Assembly (NCBI RefSeq): GCF_000382185.1 | Contig: NZ_KB907784.1 | Span: 930,001-994,000, forward strand | Direction: 5' to 3' | Origin: Bordetella sp. FB-8 | Lineage (GTDB): Bacteria; Pseudomonadota; Gammaproteobacteria; Burkholderiales; Burkholderiaceae_B | Length of the DNA: 64,000 nucleotides | Shown: positions 54,955 through 63,741 of the stretch, in pieces | Layout of the letters: each line of letters begins with the position of its first letter | Numbering within the stretch: the first letter of the stretch is position 1 | Made by a program: the position numbers and the translations under genes | The notes under the pieces: generated by a model | Told to the model about the DNA's origin: nothing | Database searches by the model: none | What the model saw: the letters and a program-made list of their open reading frames with translations, nothing else

Positions 54955-55589
54955 GCAGACTCTCCCGCGACCAGATCGCCGCGCGCGTCGCCCGCGACAT
55001 TCCCGCAGGCGCCTATGTGAACCTGGGCATCGGTCTGCCCACGCTGGTGGCCAACCACATTCCCGCCAGCCGCGAGGTCATTTTGCACACCGAGAACGGC
55101 ATGCTGGGCTTCGGCCCGGCGCCGGCCAAAGGCGATGAGGATTTCGACCTCATCAACGCCGGCAAGCAGCCCGTGACAGAACTGCCGGGCTGCGCGTACT
55201 TCCACCATGCCGATTCCTTCGCCATGATGCGCGGCGGCCATCTCGATGTCTGCGTACTGGGCGCCTTCCAGGTATCGCGCCACGGCGATCTGGCCAACTG
55301 GCACACCGGCGGCCCCGACGCCATCCCCGCCGTGGGCGGCGCCATGGACCTGGCCATCGGCGCCAAGGACGTCTACATCATGATGGACCTGCTCACCAAG
55401 GACGGCCAGAGCAAATTGGTGCAGACCTGCAGCTATCCGCTCACCGGCATGCGCTGCGTCTCGCGCGTATATACCGACATGGCCGTGTTCGATCTCGATA
55501 ACGGCGATATCACTGTCATCGACATGTTCGGCGACACCACGCCCAATGCGCTCCGGGATCTGGTCAAGCTGCCACTCGAGTTCAAATAG
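54951..55589 (+). CDS. pcaJ: 3-oxoacid (3-oxoadipate) CoA-transferase subunit B
   Basis: A 212-residue beta subunit. The catalytic glutamate is in ILHTENGMLGFGPAP; AYVNLGIGLPTLVANHI is the N-terminal signature. It works with subunit A, to which it is translationally coupled. It converges on the MarR gene with a 9-bp gap. Confidence 0.93.
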   Translation: MSRLSRDQIAARVARDIPAGAYVNLGIGLPTLVANHIPASREVILHTENGMLGFGPAPAKGDEDFDLINAGKQPVTELPGCAYFHHADSFAMMRGGHLDVCVLGAFQVSRHGDLANWHTGGPDAIPAVGGAMDLAIGAKDVYIMMDLLTKDGQSKLVQTCSYPLTGMRCVSRVYTDMAVFDLDNGDITVIDMFGDTTPNALRDLVKLPLEFK

Positions 55590-55598
55590 CGCGCCCGC

Positions 55599-56129
55599 TC
55601 AATCGGCATCATCGCCTCCGGCAGCGCCGCCCGTCTCGATTTCGCGCCGCGTCATCTCGCCGGCGCGCGCTTCCAGGCGCGTGAGCAGCGTATCGAGGAT
55701 GTCGGCTTCGCTGTCGCTCAGGCACGCCACGAACTCCACGTTATAGCCCCGTCCCGCGAGCCAGGCGCGTTCGTACAAGCCCCTCCCCGCCTCGGTCAGC
55801 GTGAGGACCGTGATGCGCTTGTTCGAAGGCAGCCGCACATTGGCGATCATTCCGCGCCTGACCAAAAGCGCAACGCAACGGCTGGCCACCACGGTATCGA
55901 GCGCCGCGAGTTCGGACAGGCGCTTCAGGCTCAACTCCGGGTATCGGCCGACGAAGGCCAGGATGCGCCAGTCGCGCCGGCTGATGCCGATTTCGCGGCG
56001 GAACATCAAGCCGACCCCATGCGTCGCCAGGCGGGCGAGGTTGTGGATGCGGTAGAGCAGAAAGTCGTCAATGTGCCTGGGATGCTTGAGCACGGGCGCA
56101 ACAGTCGCTGGAGGTTTTGGGCGCGGCAC
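55599..56129 (-). CDS. MarR-family transcriptional regulator
   Basis: About 176 residues. The winged HTH is RRDWRILAFVGRYPELSLKRLSELAALDTVVASRCVALLVRRGMI, followed by a wing (NKRITVLTLTEAGRGLYERA). The start is uncertain: GTG 56129 has a weak GGAA; GTG 56093 and ATG 56213 are also in frame, but ATG 56213 overlaps a likely operator. Divergent from the sulfatase/transporter pair, its probable target. Confidence 0.85.
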   Translation of the reverse strand: MPRPKPPATVAPVLKHPRHIDDFLLYRIHNLARLATHGVGLMFRREIGISRRDWRILAFVGRYPELSLKRLSELAALDTVVASRCVALLVRRGMIANVRLPSNKRITVLTLTEAGRGLYERAWLAGRGYNVEFVACLSDSEADILDTLLTRLEARAGEMTRREIETGGAAGGDDAD

Positions 56130-56198
56130 GGCGTTCCACGGGAAAGGGCTGTTCTGCCCGCGATTATGCCGCCGCGGCGTGCCCAAGCCACATCCTTT

Positions 56199-56212
56199 TG
56201 TGCATACGCACA
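56199..56212. promoter_or_regulatory. Possible MarR operator
   Basis: TGTGCATACGCACA (5-bp arms, ATAC centre) lies between the divergent MarR and sulfatase genes, 88 bp before the sulfatase ATG. Confidence 0.45.
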
Positions 56213-56299
56213 TACATTTGACTAGATCAATCGTATCCGCCTTTCCTAAGATCGCCCCATTCCGACAACCGGGCGCACAGCCCGCGCAAGGCAAAGATC

Positions 56300-57871
56300 A
56301 TGGCGGCAACCCGCAACCTCCTTTTCATCATGTGCGACCAGTTGCGCCGCGACCATCTCGGCTGCTACGGCCACCCCTATCTGCATACACGCAACATCGA
56401 CGCGCTGGCCACGCGCGGCGTGCGCTTTGACAATGCGTTCGTAAGCTCGGGCGTATGCGGACCGTCGCGCATGTCCTATTACACGGGACGCACGATGACC
56501 AGCCACGGCGCAAACTGGAACCGCGTGCCCATGTCGATCGGCGAAGTCACGCTCGGCGAATACCTGCTGCAGCACGGCCGCACCCTGGCGCTGGCGGGAA
56601 AGACGCACGTGCAGGTCGACGAACAGGGCATGCGACGGCTGGAAATCGCGCGCGCCAGCACGCTCGGCCAACGGCTGTCGACCGGGTCCTTTCTCGAGCT
56701 CGACCGCTACGACGGCCACCACGAGCCGGGCAAGGAGAGCGGCTATCCGCAATGGCTGCGCGAACACGGCTATGCGAGTGATCGCCCCTGGAGCGATTTC
56801 GTGATCTGCGTCCAGGACGAGGCCGGCAAGATCCACTCGGGCTGGCAGATGCGCAATGTGCGCTGGCCTTCGCGCGTGGCCGAACCGCATTCCGAGACCG
56901 CCTACATGACCAGCCAGGCGATCCGCTATATCGAGCAGCAGGGCGACGAACCCTGGGCTCTGCACCTGTCCTACGTGAAACCGCATTGGCCGTATGTAGC
57001 GCCGCGGCCCTACCACGATCTCTACACGCTGGACCAATGCCTGCGCCCCGTGCGCCGCCAAGTCGAGCACCAGAACGCACATCCGGTGCTCGCCGCCTAC
57101 CGGCAGCACGAAGAAAGCCTGAATTTCGCCCGCGACGAGGTCTGCGACACGGTTCGGCCCGTCTACCAGGGCTTGATCCAGCAGATCGACGACCACTTGG
57201 GCAGGCTGTGGGAAACGCTCGAGCGCCTGGACCGCTGGAAGGACACTCTGATCGTCTTCACTGCCGACCATGGCGACTTTCTCGGCGACCACTGGCTGGG
57301 TGAAAAGGAAATGTTCTACGACACCGTGCAGCGCGTGCCGATGATCGTCCACGACCCCTCGCCGCTGGCCGACGCCACCCGCGGCGGCTCGCAGGCGCGC
57401 TTCGTATCGGGCATCGACGTCGTGCCGACCGTGCTGGATGCGTTCGGGCTGCCGTCCTACGACGAACGCATCGAAGGCCGGTCGCTGCTGGCGCTCACAC
57501 GCACCGAGGCGGACCGGACCGCCGACTGGCGCGACTATGTCGTCTCTGAACTGGACTACAGCTTTCGCGCCGCGCGCCTGATCCTGGGCCGCCAGCCCGA
57601 CGCCTGCCGCGGCTGGATGGTGCGCGACGAGCGTTGGAAATATGTCTACTGGACAGGCTACCGTCCGCAGCTATTCGATCTGGCGGCCGATCCAGACGAG
57701 TTCGTGGACCTGGGCGCCGACGCGAGCCACGAGACGATACGTGCCCGCATGCATGCCAGGCTCGCCGAATGGAACGGCGGACTCAAGCAGCGCGTGACCA
57801 TCGACGACGCGACGGTGGAAAGCAAGACCAACACGCACAAAGACTGGGGCGTTTTCTTCGGCGAATGGTAG
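56300..57871 (+). CDS. Sulfatase-family hydrolase (arylsulfatase / phosphonate monoester hydrolase-like)
   Basis: A 523-residue alkaline-phosphatase-superfamily enzyme. The formylglycine motif is CGPSR (C53) in SSGVCGPSRMSYYTGR; metal ligands occur in LLFIMCDQLRRDHLGCYG and VFTADHGDFLGDHWLGEKEMFYD. No signal peptide, as in phosphonate monoester hydrolases. It hydrolyses sulfate or phosphonate/phosphate monoesters; the substrate is unknown. No formylglycine-generating enzyme gene is in the window. An MFS gene follows by 69 bp. Confidence 0.88.
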   Translation: MAATRNLLFIMCDQLRRDHLGCYGHPYLHTRNIDALATRGVRFDNAFVSSGVCGPSRMSYYTGRTMTSHGANWNRVPMSIGEVTLGEYLLQHGRTLALAGKTHVQVDEQGMRRLEIARASTLGQRLSTGSFLELDRYDGHHEPGKESGYPQWLREHGYASDRPWSDFVICVQDEAGKIHSGWQMRNVRWPSRVAEPHSETAYMTSQAIRYIEQQGDEPWALHLSYVKPHWPYVAPRPYHDLYTLDQCLRPVRRQVEHQNAHPVLAAYRQHEESLNFARDEVCDTVRPVYQGLIQQIDDHLGRLWETLERLDRWKDTLIVFTADHGDFLGDHWLGEKEMFYDTVQRVPMIVHDPSPLADATRGGSQARFVSGIDVVPTVLDAFGLPSYDERIEGRSLLALTRTEADRTADWRDYVVSELDYSFRAARLILGRQPDACRGWMVRDERWKYVYWTGYRPQLFDLAADPDEFVDLGADASHETIRARMHARLAEWNGGLKQRVTIDDATVESKTNTHKDWGVFFGEW

Positions 57872-57940
57872 GCCGGAACACCTTGCCCCGACACGGCAAA
57901 CTAAAAAATCGCGGTCCAGGATGGCCGCAGAGGAGACATC

Positions 57941-59257
57941 ATGAACAACCCTTCGCCCCTGCAGCACGAGGACGCCGTCTACCGCAAGATCGCGCGGCGC
58001 ATCGTTCCCTTCCTGTTCATCTGCTATGTGGTCAATTTCATCGACCGCGTGAATATCGGCTTTGCCAAGCTGCAGTTCCTGCACGACCTGAAGCTGAACG
58101 ACGCGGTCTTTGGCGTCGCGGCGGGCATGTTCTTCATCGGCTATGTGATTTTCGAGCTACCGAGCAACCTGTACCTGGCCCGGGTGGGGGTGCGCAAGAC
58201 CCTGCTGCGCATCATGGCGCTGTGGGGAACGCTGACCGTACTGCTGATGTTCGTGCAGAACGCCACGGAACTCTATGTCCTGCGTTTTCTGCTCGGCGCC
58301 GCCGAGGCGGGATTTTTTCCCGGCATCATCCTGTATTTCACCTACTGGTTCCCGGACAGCAGGCGCGGCCGCATCATGAGTCTGTTCATCATGGCCGTCC
58401 CACTCGCGGGCATAATCGGCGGCCCCTTGTCCGGCATGATCATGAGCCATCTGCACGAAGCGCTGGGGCTACGCGGCTGGCAATGGCTTTTCTTGATCGA
58501 GGGCGTGCCAGCGATCGCGCTGGGCATCATGGCCATGCTCTATCTGGACGATCGTCCCGCCGATGCGCGCTGGCTTTCCGACGCGGAAAAACAACAGGTG
58601 CAAGCTGCGCTCGAAGCGGACCGCCGGCGGCGCCTCGAACAGGACGCCCCGCCCGCGCGCCTGCGAGACGTGCTGCGCAATCCGCGCATTCAGATCTTGT
58701 CCGCCATTTATTTCTGCGTATTCATGGGTCTCAATGCCATCGGCTTCTGGATACCGACGCTGCTGCGCCAGGTCGGCGTGCGCGGCGTCGCCGAAATCGG
58801 CTGGCTTAGCGGCGCGATCTCGGTGTGCACCGCAATCGGCATCGTACTGGTCGGCCGTAGCTCCGATCGCAGCATGGAACGGCGCTGGCACCTGGCCATC
58901 TGTGGTTTCACGGTGGCCGCAAGCTTCCTGCTGCTGCCGCTTGCCGCGCACAATATCGCACTCACGACGCTGTTGCTGATCGCGGCATCAATCTGCATCT
59001 ACGCGGTGTTGAGCATCTTCTGGACTATTCCGACGGCTTACCTCGAAGGCGGCAGCGCGGCCGGTGGCATCGCCACGATCACGGCCATCGGCGCACTCGG
59101 CGGTGCCATCAGCCCTTCGCTCGTGGGGGTGCTCAAGGCGCATACCGGCAACCTCTACGCGGGTCTGGCCGTCGTCGGTGCGCTGCTTGCCCTGGGCATG
59201 ATCGCGATGCTGTTCACAGTACCCGCGCCGCGGCGCAATACAGCGCCCGTGCTCTAG
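57941..59257 (+). CDS. MFS transporter, anion:cation symporter (ACS) family
   Basis: A 438-residue, 12-helix protein. FICYVVNFIDRVNIGFAKLQFLHDLKLNDAVFGVAAGMFFIGYVIFELPSN is characteristic of ACS-family carriers of organic anions (tartrate, phthalate, hexuronate). It probably imports the substrate or product of the upstream sulfatase-family enzyme. The response-regulator gene converges on it. Confidence 0.93.
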   Translation: MNNPSPLQHEDAVYRKIARRIVPFLFICYVVNFIDRVNIGFAKLQFLHDLKLNDAVFGVAAGMFFIGYVIFELPSNLYLARVGVRKTLLRIMALWGTLTVLLMFVQNATELYVLRFLLGAAEAGFFPGIILYFTYWFPDSRRGRIMSLFIMAVPLAGIIGGPLSGMIMSHLHEALGLRGWQWLFLIEGVPAIALGIMAMLYLDDRPADARWLSDAEKQQVQAALEADRRRRLEQDAPPARLRDVLRNPRIQILSAIYFCVFMGLNAIGFWIPTLLRQVGVRGVAEIGWLSGAISVCTAIGIVLVGRSSDRSMERRWHLAICGFTVAASFLLLPLAAHNIALTTLLLIAASICIYAVLSIFWTIPTAYLEGGSAAGGIATITAIGALGGAISPSLVGVLKAHTGNLYAGLAVVGALLALGMIAMLFTVPAPRRNTAPVL

Positions 59258-59302
59258 AATCCGCAGGCCGCCCTGCCGCCGCAGCAGCCTGGAAAACCGC
59301 TC

Positions 59303-60226
59303 TCAATCCAGTCCAGGCTCAAGGCCAGCGCTCGCCAGCGCCGCTGCCGCAGCCCGCGTCTCGACGCCCAGCTTTCTGAAGATGTGCTCCAGGTGCTTGT
59401 TCACCGTTCGGGGACTCAGGCCCAGGATATCTCCAATGTCCCGGTTGGTTTTCCCCTTGGAAATCCAGGACAGAACTTCGGTTTCCCGCGGCGTCAGCGC
59501 CGCGCTTGCAAGCCTGGACGATGCGCTGATGCTTCCACTCTGGCGCTCGACCAGCAGCATGGTCTCGCCAACGCCAGTGCGCCCCAGGTTTTTGACGATA
59601 TACGTCTGCCCCCCTTCGCCGCGCACGACACTGCTGCCCGGTTCGGCCAGAGCAGGCTCCACGAACATCGGCAAGCGGTCGGCGCCCGACTTAGGAGACG
59701 CTGCCTCCAGCCATTCCGTCGCCTTGGGAGACCGCCAGGCAATGCGCCCCTGTCCGTCCACCAGCACGACGCCCAGCGAAGCGACGTCCACCGCCTTCTG
59801 CGCCAGGCGCGCGATGCGCGCATTGCGGGTGTGGGTATGCAGACGCGCCAGGACTTCCGGGACTCGCACGGGCTTGACCACGTAGTCGACGCCGCCGCTG
59901 TCGAACCCCTGGAGCACCGATTCGGTGTCGGACAGCCCCGTCATGAAGATGACCGGAATGTGCGCCAGCGCAGGGTCACTCTTGATGCGCCGGCAAGTGT
60001 CGAAGCCGGACATCCTGGGCATCATGGCATCGAGCAGGATCGCATCCGGCACCACGATATGCATTCGGTCCATCGCGATTTCCCCGTCTCCGGCGACCAG
60101 CACGGTGTAGCCGGCATCCTCCAGCATCCGGCAAAGGACCGACAGGCTGCTCGGGGCATCGTCCACCACCAGAACGACCGGGCGCTCGGCCGATTCCATC
60201 GAGACGGCTGGCTCATTCATGATCAT
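59303..60226 (-). CDS. Response regulator with LuxR-type HTH
   Basis: A 307-residue regulator: REC domain (about 17-130; phospho-acceptor in AILLDAMMPRMSGFDTCR), a PAS-like middle (about 145-230), and LuxR/FixJ HTH (LTPRETEVLSWISKGKTNRDIGDILGLSPRTVNKHLEHIFRKLG). It overlaps the preceding kinase gene by 14 bp, so the two form a two-component pair. The middle domain may sense a second cue. Confidence 0.93.
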   Translation of the reverse strand: MIMNEPAVSMESAERPVVLVVDDAPSSLSVLCRMLEDAGYTVLVAGDGEIAMDRMHIVVPDAILLDAMMPRMSGFDTCRRIKSDPALAHIPVIFMTGLSDTESVLQGFDSGGVDYVVKPVRVPEVLARLHTHTRNARIARLAQKAVDVASLGVVLVDGQGRIAWRSPKATEWLEAASPKSGADRLPMFVEPALAEPGSSVVRGEGGQTYIVKNLGRTGVGETMLLVERQSGSISASSRLASAALTPRETEVLSWISKGKTNRDIGDILGLSPRTVNKHLEHIFRKLGVETRAAAAALASAGLEPGLD

Positions 60227-63200
60227 GGGACACCTGAACGAGGGCTTGTTTCAAGCCATCCAGATCGAACCGCCCCAGCAAGCGAACCAGACGCTCGCAA
60301 TCGACGGCCAGCTCCGGATAGGCGCAACGCACCTCCTCCAGAATCGATGCCAGTCCGTTCACATGTCCGATACGCAATTCGCGCAACGCGCGAGCGTGGA
60401 AATCCCCGGGCAACTGGACCGGGCGGCCGAGAACCGAATCGGCCGCTTCGTCGTCGGTAATGCGTGGAGGTTCCGCGGCCAGCCACTCCAGCCCGAGATA
60501 GCGTTGCAGCGTATGCATCAGCTCCGACTCGATTACCGGCTTGCCGACGAACGCCTGGCAGCCGGCCGCTTGCAACAGATGTTGCCGATTCTCGAACACG
60601 GTTGCCGACACCAGGATGATGGGCATGGTGTATCCCGCCGCGCGCATGTGCCGCGCCGTCTCCCATCCGTCCATATCGTCCATCGAAATATCGAGAAGTA
60701 TGGCATCCGGCTTACGGGGCGAAGTGGCCAAGAACTCCAGGCATTCCGTACCGCTGGCCGCCTCGAGAAATTCGAAGCCGACCGGCGCAAGCATACCGAC
60801 CAGCATCTGCCGCTGCACCGGCTGATCGTCGACGACCAACAGGCATTTACGTTCCCCCAGGTAGCCCGAGGTGCGCAGCGGCATATCGGCCACTACGCCG
60901 GGGTCGGACACCTTGCGCAGGTAGAGTCTGACTTGAAATAGGCTGCCGGCCTTGGACGTGCGAACCAGCGCCAGCTCGCCGCCCATCAGCGAAGCCAGCA
61001 GCGCCGTGATGGTCAAGCCCAGACCTGTGCCTCCTTCTGAGCGACGCCGACCCGTCGCACCGCGTTCGAACGGGGAGAAGATACGTTGTTCGTCTTGCGG
61101 CGCAATGCCGATGCCTGTGTCCTGAACCTGGAAGATCAGCACCTCATGCAGGCAATCCACGTGCAGGGACACAGAACCCACGTCGGTGAAGCGCGCTGCA
61201 TTGCTCAGGAGATTGATCAGGATTTGCCGCAGATACTTGGCATCGGCCAGCACCCACTCGGGCATGGGGCCGCTGTGGGTGTAGAGAAACTTCAAGCCCT
61301 TTCCCTCGATCTGAGGACGCACCATGGTCACCAGCTCGTCGAGAAATACCGGCAACGCCAACGGTGCGTTGTCCAGGCGCAAACGGCCTGCCTCGATGCG
61401 CGCAAGATCAAGCAGGCCGTCAACCAAAGCCAGCATATGCTCGGCGCTGCGGTGGATGGTTTTCACCCCATCCATGGCCGATGGCGCGAGCGCCTCGTTC
61501 TTCATCAGGATCTGCGAATAGCCAAGGATGCTGTTGAGCGGGGTGCGCAGTTCGTGGGTCATACCCGCGACATACCGCGTCTTGGCCTGATTGGCCGCTT
61601 CGGCGGACTCCTTCACGGCCTGCAGAACAGCGTCGGTGCGCTGGTGCGCCTCGATTTCCTGGGTGAGCAGATGATTCTGGCGATTGGACTCGTCCTGCGC
61701 CATGCGTCGGCTTTCGCTGGCCAGTACCACCCACCAGCTGCACACTGCGATGATAAGCAGCAGAATGGCCGAGATTTTGAAAAATACCGCCTGCATGGCG
61801 GACCCCATCATGCTCGCGTCCGGCACGACAGACTCCTGGATGTATACGACTCCCATCACGGCAAACAGCAGCAACGACAGCGAGAGAAACACCACCAGAT
61901 AATGCGCCACGCGGAAGTTGACGCGTTGCGCAAACATTCTGGGCAGAACGGCGGCGAGCAGCGCCTTGGCCTGCTCGGCAGCACGCGAGCCTGTTTTGCA
62001 CCGGTCGTGGCAACGCGACTCCAGCGAGCAGCACAGCGAGCAGATAGCGGCGTCGTAGGCTGGACAATGCGACATGTCCTCCGACTCGAAAACGTTGTCG
62101 CAAACGCTGCATCGGACCGATTCTCCCGGCTTGAAGGCCGGGACATCGGCACGGGCTATGTAATAACGGCCCCCGGTCAACCAGGCGATCAAGGGCGAAA
62201 CCGCCATGGAGACAGCCAGCGCGATCAGCGGCGCCAGCGCTTGCGCGGTCGTTCCCAGCACACCCAGGTGCGCCGCGATGGAGAGCACCGCCGCCGGCAC
62301 CATCGCCCCGATACCAACCGGATTGATATCGTAAAGATGGCCGCGCTTGAATTCGATGCCGGGGGGGCTCAGCCCCAGCGGCTTGTTGATTACCAGATCT
62401 GCGACCAGAGCGCCCACCCAGGCGATTCCGATGTTGCTGAACAGGCCGAGCACGTGCTCAATGGCATGGAATACGTCCATCACCATCAGCATCAGCGCGA
62501 TCATCACATTGAAAACCAGCCACACCACGCGTCCCGGATGGCTGCGGGTCAAGCGCGCGAAAAAATTGGACCAGGCCAGCGAACCCGCATAGGCGTTGGT
62601 CACGTTGATCTTCACCTGCGAGACGACCACGAACAGCGTCACCACCCCGACGATCAACGCAGGGGAGTTGAACACGTAGGTGTATCCAGTAAGGTACATC
62701 TGCGTCGGTTCCACGGCGTGCGCCTGCTCAACGCCATGCTGGATCGCCAAGTAGACCAGGAAGGCTCCGCCGATCATCTTGAGCACACCCGGCACAATCC
62801 AGCCCGGACCCGCAAGCAGCACGACGGCCCACCAGCGCACCCGGTTCTCGCTGTTGCGCTTGGGCAGGAACCGCAGGAAGTCCACCTGCTCGCCGATTTG
62901 AACGATAAGCGAGAACGCCACGGTCACCGCGGCGCCAAACATGGAGAGATTAAAGCCGCTGCTTCCTGAAATGCGGCCCGCGAAATGCGTGAACTCGGAG
63001 AACGCCTGCGGCCGCACCCAGGCAATGGTCAGATACGGCAGAACCAGGAGGAATAGCCAGACGGGCTGCGTCCAGGCCTGCAGTCGGGAGATCAGGGTGA
63101 TGCCGCGCATGGCCAGGGGAATGATGACCAGCGCACTCAACAAATAGCACCAGATCAGCGCGATGCCCAGCGACATCTGCAAGGCGAGCGCCATGATGGC

Positions 63201-63638
63201 CGCCTCGAGCGCGAAGAAAATGAAGGTGAAACTGGCGTAGATAAGGGAGGTAATGGTGGAACCCAGGTAGCCGAACCCCGCGCCCCGAGTCAACAGGTCC
63301 ATGTCCAGGCCGTACCGGGCGGCGTAATAACCGATGGGAAGTCCAGTCAGGAAAGTGACCAGCCCGACCACCAGAATTGCCACCACCGCATTGGTGAATC
63401 CGTAGTTCAGCGCGATGGTGCCGCCGATGGCCTCCATGGCCAGGAAGGACACCGCGCCGAAAGCCGTGTTGGCCACGCGCAACTCCGACCACTTCCGGAA
63501 TTTGCCCGGCGTGTAGCGCAGCGCATAGTCCTCCATGGTCTCGTCGGCCACCCAGGCGTTGTAGCTGCGCCGGATGCGAAAAATTTTCTGGGTTGCAGCA
63601 GCCACAGGGGTCCGTCCGGGGCCGGCATAGCCCGTCAT
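60213..63638 (-). CDS. NCS1-permease-fused hybrid histidine kinase
   Basis: A 1141-residue protein. Residues about 30-495 are an NCS1 (cytosine/purine/hydantoin) permease with some 12 helices. Residues about 507-547 carry a Cys-rich module (CSVCDNVF...CPAYDAAICSLCCSLESRCHDRC). Two more helices (about 575-645) lead to HisKA (THELRTP, His about 694), HATPase (NLLSNAARF, DTGIGI, GGTGLGL) and REC (VVDDQP; Asp in ILLDISMDD; Lys in VGKPV). The C-terminus is helical but not a canonical HPt. The layout suggests that transported or bound substrate is the signal. ATG 63638 is used. Confidence 0.92.
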   Translation of the reverse strand: MTGYAGPGRTPVAAATQKIFRIRRSYNAWVADETMEDYALRYTPGKFRKWSELRVANTAFGAVSFLAMEAIGGTIALNYGFTNAVVAILVVGLVTFLTGLPIGYYAARYGLDMDLLTRGAGFGYLGSTITSLIYASFTFIFFALEAAIMALALQMSLGIALIWCYLLSALVIIPLAMRGITLISRLQAWTQPVWLFLLVLPYLTIAWVRPQAFSEFTHFAGRISGSSGFNLSMFGAAVTVAFSLIVQIGEQVDFLRFLPKRNSENRVRWWAVVLLAGPGWIVPGVLKMIGGAFLVYLAIQHGVEQAHAVEPTQMYLTGYTYVFNSPALIVGVVTLFVVVSQVKINVTNAYAGSLAWSNFFARLTRSHPGRVVWLVFNVMIALMLMVMDVFHAIEHVLGLFSNIGIAWVGALVADLVINKPLGLSPPGIEFKRGHLYDINPVGIGAMVPAAVLSIAAHLGVLGTTAQALAPLIALAVSMAVSPLIAWLTGGRYYIARADVPAFKPGESVRCSVCDNVFESEDMSHCPAYDAAICSLCCSLESRCHDRCKTGSRAAEQAKALLAAVLPRMFAQRVNFRVAHYLVVFLSLSLLLFAVMGVVYIQESVVPDASMMGSAMQAVFFKISAILLLIIAVCSWWVVLASESRRMAQDESNRQNHLLTQEIEAHQRTDAVLQAVKESAEAANQAKTRYVAGMTHELRTPLNSILGYSQILMKNEALAPSAMDGVKTIHRSAEHMLALVDGLLDLARIEAGRLRLDNAPLALPVFLDELVTMVRPQIEGKGLKFLYTHSGPMPEWVLADAKYLRQILINLLSNAARFTDVGSVSLHVDCLHEVLIFQVQDTGIGIAPQDEQRIFSPFERGATGRRRSEGGTGLGLTITALLASLMGGELALVRTSKAGSLFQVRLYLRKVSDPGVVADMPLRTSGYLGERKCLLVVDDQPVQRQMLVGMLAPVGFEFLEAASGTECLEFLATSPRKPDAILLDISMDDMDGWETARHMRAAGYTMPIILVSATVFENRQHLLQAAGCQAFVGKPVIESELMHTLQRYLGLEWLAAEPPRITDDEAADSVLGRPVQLPGDFHARALRELRIGHVNGLASILEEVRCAYPELAVDCERLVRLLGRFDLDGLKQALVQVSHDHE

Positions 63639-63741
63639 TACTCACCGTTGCCCATGATATTGCATCCTGGCTATCCCCTACCCCGTCATTTGACGTATTC
63701 GTCCCCGGTTTGAGTCGCCGTTCCAGACGGCGGCGGGCGGC

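Noticed and set aside
60213..60500. An HPt domain at the C-terminus of the permease-kinase.
   Set aside because: A histidine occurs in RIGHVNG, but the usual HxxKG context is missing.
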